A DNA stretch of 5,850 nucleotides from Betaproteobacteria bacterium (lineage in GTDB: Bacteria > Pseudomonadota > Gammaproteobacteria > Burkholderiales > Usitatibacteraceae): the NCBI GenBank assembly GCA_003105245.1, contig PQAI01000017.1:2328-8177 (forward strand), in the 5' to 3' direction. The stretch's first letter is position 1. The number at the start of each line of letters is the position of its first letter. The notes beneath the pieces were generated by a model. The model searched no databases, was not told where the DNA came from, and saw only the letters and a list, made by a program, of their open reading frames with translations. Made by a program: the position numbers and the translations under genes. Of this stretch, positions 1-5,850 are shown piece after piece.

Positions 1-1514
1 GGATCGATCACCTCGATCACGGCCACGGGGAAGAGCCCCAGCAGCACGCAGCCGGCGGTGAGCCAGGCGAGGCCCAGGCGCTCGAGCCACCCCGCGTCGT
101 GGGCCTGGGAGAGCTTCTCCTCGCGCGGGCGGCCCAGGAAGATCACGCCGAAGAACTTCACCATGACGTAGCCGGCCAGCGCCGCCACCAGGACGACGCC
201 GGCGGCGAAGATGGGCACGAGCATGCGCAGGTACGGGTTGGGCAGCCCCCCGGTGAAGAGGAATCCCTGCAGCAGCAGCCACTCGGAGACGAAGCCGTTG
301 GAGGGCGGCAACCCCGCGCTCGCCACCACTCCCACGAGGCTCGTCCAGGCGACGAAAGGCATGTAGCGCATGAGGCCGCCCAGCTTGCCGAGGTTCCTCT
401 CCTGCGTGGCGTGCAGAACCGAGCCCGTGCCCAGGAAGAGCAGGCTCTTGAAGAGCGCGTGGTTGAGGCAGTGGTAGAGGGAGGCCACCATCGCCAGCGC
501 CGCGAGCGAGTTCATCCGGTAGGCGGCGAACACCATCGCCAGGCCCAGCCCCACGACGATGAGCCCCACGTTCTCGATGGAGGAGTAGGCGAGCAGCCGC
601 TTCATGTCCACCTGCGCCGCGGCGAAGACGACCCCGAAGAGCGCCGTCGCGAGCCCCACCGAAAGGGCCACCACGCCCCACCACCACAGGGGCGAGCCCA
701 GCAGGTCGAAGTTCACCCGCACCATGCCGTAGATGGCGGTCTTGAGCATCACGCCGCTCATGAGCGCCGACACCGGCGAGGGGGCGGCCGGGTGGGCCTC
801 GGGAAGCCACACGTGCAGGGGCAGGATCCCCGCCTTGGCCCCGAAGCCGAAGAGCGCGAGCAGGAACGCGCACGACGACCAGAACGGGGAGAGGTTCTGC
901 GCGCGCATGTTGGCGAAGGTGTAGTCGCCGGTGTTGGCCTGCAGCACGCCGAAGCACAGCAGGATCGCGATGGCCCCGACGTGGGCCACCAGCAGGTAGA
1001 GGAAGCCCGCGCGGCGGATCTCCGCGATGCGGTGGTTCGTGGTCACCAGGAAGAACGAGGCGAGCGCCATCAGCTCCCAGGTCACCATGAAGGCGTAGGC
1101 GTCGTCGGCGAGCATCACCATCGCCATGCCGACGAGGAAGAGGTGGTAGTGCAGGCACAGCAGCCCGGGCGGCGTGCCCTCTCCCCGCCTGAAATAGCCG
1201 CCCGCGAAAACCGAGATTCCCGCGCTCGCCAGGCCCAGGAGGGCCAGGAAGAACGCCGACAGGGCGTCCAGGCGCAGGTGGAAGGGCAGGTCCGGAAGCC
1301 CGATGGCGAGCACCGCGGTCTGCGGCGCGCCGGGCAGGGCGGAGAGCGCGATCCCGGCCAGGGCGAGGCTCAGCGCCGCGGACAGGGGGAAGAGGACCCG
1401 GGCGACGAGCGCGAAGTTGTGGAGCGCGGCCAGCCCCGCCAGCCCGACGGCGAACCACGCGACGACGACCACCATGGCGGCGTCGATCGCGAGGAGCTCC
1501 GGCAGCTGGCCCAT
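1..1514 (-). CDS. hyfB: HyfB-like proton-translocating membrane subunit (hydrogenase-4 / NuoL-M-N antiporter family), C-terminus cut by window edge
   Basis: This is an integral inner-membrane subunit of the Mrp/complex I antiporter superfamily, expected to move protons as part of a hydrogenase-4-like or formate-hydrogenlyase-like membrane complex. I translated 504 codons by hand with no stop before the left edge. E. coli HyfB is about 670 residues, so the C-terminal quarter is missing. The protein is a run of hydrophobic helices. The family's charged channel residues are present: Glu147 in TWELMALAS, Lys227 in GAKAGILPLHVWLPEAHPA, Lys258 in MLKTAIYG, then His348, His352 and Lys356 with the exact four-residue spacing of the NuoL helix motif, and Glu411 in NGFVSEW. 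LPPSNGFVSEW and FLGTGSVLHATQERNLGKLGGL resemble HyfB/HycC more than NuoL. The start is ATG 31 nt after the response-regulator stop. No in-frame ATG, GTG or TTG lies between them and no good Shine-Dalgarno site is visible, so translational coupling is possible. The exact complex cannot be decided because the rest of the operon lies outside the window; HycC or another antiporter-like paralogue is the alternative. Confidence 0.88.
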   Translation of the reverse strand, partial: MGQLPELLAIDAAMVVVVAWFAVGLAGLAALHNFALVARVLFPLSAALSLALAGIALSALPGAPQTAVLAIGLPDLPFHLRLDALSAFFLALLGLASAGISVFAGGYFRRGEGTPPGLLCLHYHLFLVGMAMVMLADDAYAFMVTWELMALASFFLVTTNHRIAEIRRAGFLYLLVAHVGAIAILLCFGVLQANTGDYTFANMRAQNLSPFWSSCAFLLALFGFGAKAGILPLHVWLPEAHPAAPSPVSALMSGVMLKTAIYGMVRVNFDLLGSPLWWWGVVALSVGLATALFGVVFAAAQVDMKRLLAYSSIENVGLIVVGLGLAMVFAAYRMNSLAALAMVASLYHCLNHALFKSLLFLGTGSVLHATQERNLGKLGGLMRYMPFVAWTSLVGVVASAGLPPSNGFVSEWLLLQGFLFTGGLPNPYLRMLVPIFAAGVVLVAALAGYVMVKFFGVIFLGRPREEKLSQAHDAGWLERLGLAWLTAGCVLLGLFPVAVIEVID

Positions 1515-1545
1515 CGCGACCGTCAGCGGCGCGGCGGCCGGGCGC

Positions 1546-2256
<711 letters not shown>

Positions 2257-2262
2257 GGTTTT

Positions 2263-2266
2263 TCCT
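2263..2266 (-). promoter_or_regulatory. Ribosome binding site deciding the TTG start of the response regulator
   Basis: On the minus strand the sequence reads CCCAGGAAAAACC followed by TTG. The AGGA core is separated from the TTG by 6 nt, a normal spacing. No ATG or GTG in this frame could replace it without losing the start of the receiver domain, so the site supports a non-ATG start. Confidence 0.65.
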
Positions 2267-2323
2267 GGGACCGCGAGTCGCAGACGAGGGCCATTTTACG
2301 CCGGAGACCGTAGAATCGCTTGC

Positions 2324-2330
2324 AGGGGGA
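2324..2330 (+). promoter_or_regulatory. Probable ribosome binding site for the hybrid histidine kinase (TTG at 2341)
   Basis: AGGGGGA can pair with the anti-Shine-Dalgarno sequence using one G-U wobble and lies 10 nt before the TTG at 2341. The longer alternative start, TTG at 2320, has only a GGAG 13 nt upstream, and this AGGGGGA would then fall inside the coding sequence. The site therefore favours the shorter protein, modestly. Confidence 0.45.
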
Positions 2331-2340
2331 AAAGAACGAC

Positions 2341-4833
<2,493 letters not shown>

Positions 4834-4909
4834 GCCCCTCTTACCGATGTAGCGTCGCCGCGGAGGGCTGAAACCCGCGCGTAGCCGCCGCTCTCCAGAA
4901 TGGCCTCAT

Positions 4910-4930
4910 GCCGGGACCAAGTCTCCCGGC
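4910..4930 (+). repeat. Inverted repeat / stem-loop in the EAL-gene leader
   Basis: GCCGGGA (4910-4916) and TCCCGGC (4924-4930) are exact reverse complements around a 7-nt loop, CCAAGTC. It ends 8 nt before the Shine-Dalgarno GGAGAG and 18 nt before the ATG. No poly-T follows. It could be a transcript hairpin affecting translation or message stability, or a protein-binding palindrome. In DNA this GC-rich a 7-bp stem can also arise by chance. Confidence 0.45.
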
Positions 4931-4938
4931 GACGGATC

Positions 4939-4944
4939 GGAGAG
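4939..4944 (+). promoter_or_regulatory. Ribosome binding site of the EAL-domain gene
   Basis: GGAGAG lies 4 nt before the ATG at 4949 (the GGAG core 6 nt before). A second in-frame ATG at 4976 also has a GGAG, at 4964-4967, 8 nt upstream, so the start could be nine codons later. I chose 4949 as the first start with a good site. No ATG, GTG or TTG start lies upstream in this frame before the stop at 4850-4852. Confidence 0.6.
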
Positions 4945-4948
4945 TCGA

Positions 4949-5752
4949 ATGGCGGGCGCATCGGGAGCACCGGGAATGGCGGGATTGCCGCCGGCGTGGC
5001 ACGTCACGTCGAGCTTCCAGCCGCTGTACTCCGTGCATTCCGCCTCGCTCGTCGGGTTCGAGGCCCTCGCCCGCCCGGTGAGCGCCTCGGGCGAGCCCGT
5101 GGGCCCCGCGGAGTTCCTGGCCTCCCGCGCGGAGGCCGGCATCCCGCGCATCGACCGCGAGTGGCGCCGCACGCACCTGGCGCGCTTCGCGGCCGTGGAC
5201 GAGGGCGTGGGCGCGCTGCACCTCAACGTGCATCCCAAGGCGTTGTCCGCCGAATCGATCGACGAGCTGCGCGAGGACATCGCGCTGCACGGCATCGCGC
5301 CCCCGCGCGTGTGCCTCGAGATCCTCGAGGGTCCCGCGCCCGACGAGGGCCGGCTCGCGCGCGCGGTGGCCGCGTGCCGGGCGCTCGGCGTGAGGGTGGC
5401 GATCGACGGCTTCGGCATGGCCAACGCCAACGTCGACCGCGTGGCGAGGCTCGTGCCGGACCTGGTGAAGGTGAGCCGTCCCGCGCTGGACGCGGCGGCG
5501 GGACTGGAACAGGCCCGCCGCCTGCTGCCCTCGCTCGTGGGCCTGCTGCACGAAACGGGCGTGCAGGTGGCGGTGACGGGCCTGGCCGACGCCCCCGCGG
5601 CACTCTGCGCCATCGAGTCGGGCGCCGACATCGTCCAGGGCTTCTACTTCGGCGGCCCGCGCTCGGGGCTCACGCCCGACCCCATGGCCACCGAGCTTCT
5701 CTGCCGCCTGAAGCGCCTTCACGCCACCAGCGGCGCCGATTCCCTGGTCTGA
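4949..5752 (+). CDS. Stand-alone EAL-domain protein with degenerate phosphodiesterase site
   Basis: This 267-residue soluble protein is almost entirely one EAL domain (about residues 17-255) after a short Ala/Gly/Pro-rich N-terminus. There is no GGDEF, receiver, HDOD, signal peptide or membrane segment. Family landmarks in order: FQPLYSV near residue 23, GFEALAR with Glu38, LNVHP with Asn93, LEILE with Glu124 and Glu127, AIDGFG with Asp153, LVKVS with Lys174, and QGFYFGGP with Gln230. Active EAL phosphodiesterases hydrolyse c-di-GMP to pGpG. They normally have DDFG, KID and AEGVE. Here the second Asp of DDFG is Gly154, KID is KVS, and the EGVE block reads TGLA, so both of its Glu residues are lost (Thr210, Ala213). 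The second metal ligand and the proposed general base are therefore missing, while several substrate-contacting positions remain. I infer a c-di-GMP sensor or a protein-interaction module rather than an active enzyme. It lies 115 nt after the kinase gene on the same strand and may be co-transcribed. The alternative start is ATG 4976 (258 residues). Confidence 0.9.
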   Translation: MAGASGAPGMAGLPPAWHVTSSFQPLYSVHSASLVGFEALARPVSASGEPVGPAEFLASRAEAGIPRIDREWRRTHLARFAAVDEGVGALHLNVHPKALSAESIDELREDIALHGIAPPRVCLEILEGPAPDEGRLARAVAACRALGVRVAIDGFGMANANVDRVARLVPDLVKVSRPALDAAAGLEQARRLLPSLVGLLHETGVQVAVTGLADAPAALCAIESGADIVQGFYFGGPRSGLTPDPMATELLCRLKRLHATSGADSLV

Positions 5753-5814
5753 GGCCCGCCCGGAACATTCACGTCGCGGGTGCAGGATTCTCCGAGGGTC
5801 GCGCGCGCATTCCT

Positions 5815-5832
5815 CCGCCGATTTCCCGGCGG
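5815..5832. repeat. Short inverted repeat downstream of the EAL gene
   Basis: CCGCCG (5815-5820) and CGGCGG (5827-5832) are exact complements around ATTTCC. The repeat lies 62 nt after the EAL stop and no T-tract follows, so it is at best a weak terminator candidate. The rest of 5753-5850 contains no gene I can support and appears to be intergenic sequence running to the window edge. Confidence 0.25.
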
Positions 5833-5850
5833 CGCCTGCGTAATCTGGTC

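Larger units (their letters stand above)
2257..2340. promoter_or_regulatory. Divergent intergenic control region between response regulator and hybrid kinase
   Basis: This 84-nt gap is clearly less GC-rich than the surrounding genes and must carry the signals for both divergent blocks. On the plus strand TAGAAT (2311-2316) matches the sigma-70 -10 consensus at 5 of 6 bases. It would start a transcript near 2323, leaving a leader of about 18 nt before the TTG at 2341. On the minus strand TAAAAT (2298-2293) also matches at 5 of 6 bases and would give a leader of about 30 nt before the TTG at 2256. Neither has a recognisable -35 TTGACA at 16-18 nt, so activator dependence or a different sigma factor is possible. 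No convincing inverted or tandem operator was found. The promoter calls are inference from hexamers alone. Confidence 0.4.
4834..4948 (+). other. Leader between hybrid kinase and EAL gene
   Basis: This 115-nt non-coding gap separates two co-directional genes. It contains a perfect 7-bp hairpin near its 3' end and a good Shine-Dalgarno site. No T-rich tract follows any hairpin, so nothing looks like an intrinsic terminator and read-through from the kinase gene is plausible. A weak -10-like CAGAAT at 4896-4901 has no clear -35. I see no match to the c-di-GMP riboswitch consensus that I can recall. Confidence 0.5.

Noticed and set aside
2267..2314. Possible tandem operator from repeated GACCG (2269-2273 and 2306-2310) and CGAG repeated 11 bp apart (2274 and 2285)
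   Set aside because: Matches are only 4-5 bp with poor flanking similarity, expected by chance in GC-rich DNA; not enough to call a regulator binding site.
4860..4880. Possible terminator hairpin after the kinase (GGG at 4865-4867 with CCC at 4874-4876)
   Set aside because: Only three pairs form before a mismatch and no T-tract follows.
4834..4948. c-di-GMP riboswitch upstream of the EAL gene
   Set aside because: I looked because an EAL gene follows, but could not find the conserved GEMM core or a paired aptamer architecture. Only the single 7-bp hairpin is visible.
4841..5722. Minus-strand open frames of 241-293 codons antisense to the EAL gene
   Set aside because: Biased, motif-free translations; the plus-strand frame has ordered EAL landmarks at correct spacing.

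Overview
This is a very GC-rich window (about 70% by eye) that is densely coding on both strands, with strong G/C preference at third codon positions. Gene content and protein style suggest a high-GC member of the Pseudomonadota, possibly a betaproteobacterium. No rRNA or other phylogenetic marker is present, so this placement is a guess.

The layout is four genes in two divergent blocks. On the minus strand, reading leftward from about 2256, are an OmpR/PhoB-family response regulator (1546-2256) and, 31 nt downstream, a HyfB-type proton-translocating membrane subunit of the hydrogenase-4/complex I antiporter family. The latter starts at 1514 and is cut by the left edge of the window. On the plus strand are a large membrane-bound hybrid histidine kinase (2341-4833, possibly from 2320; MASE1, PAS, HisKA, HATPase and receiver domains) and, 115 nt later, a small stand-alone EAL-domain protein (4949-5752). 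The EAL protein keeps the EAL signature but has lost several catalytic residues. The two blocks share a short intergenic control region (2257-2340). It holds AT-rich -10-like hexamers in both orientations, and both divergent genes appear to begin with TTG.

The coherent reading is a signalling locus beside a respiratory or ion-translocating module. A MASE1 sensor kinase and a divergently encoded DNA-binding regulator could form a pair. The regulator is the apparent first gene of the hyfB-like operon, so it may control that operon. The EAL protein adds a probable c-di-GMP-binding or protein-interaction component rather than an obvious phosphodiesterase. Pairing, operon structure and regulation are inferred from gene order only. 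No mobile element, CRISPR array, tRNA or rRNA was seen. I found no clearly undescribed system. The most unusual features are the degenerate EAL protein and the regulator fused by position to a hyf-type operon.
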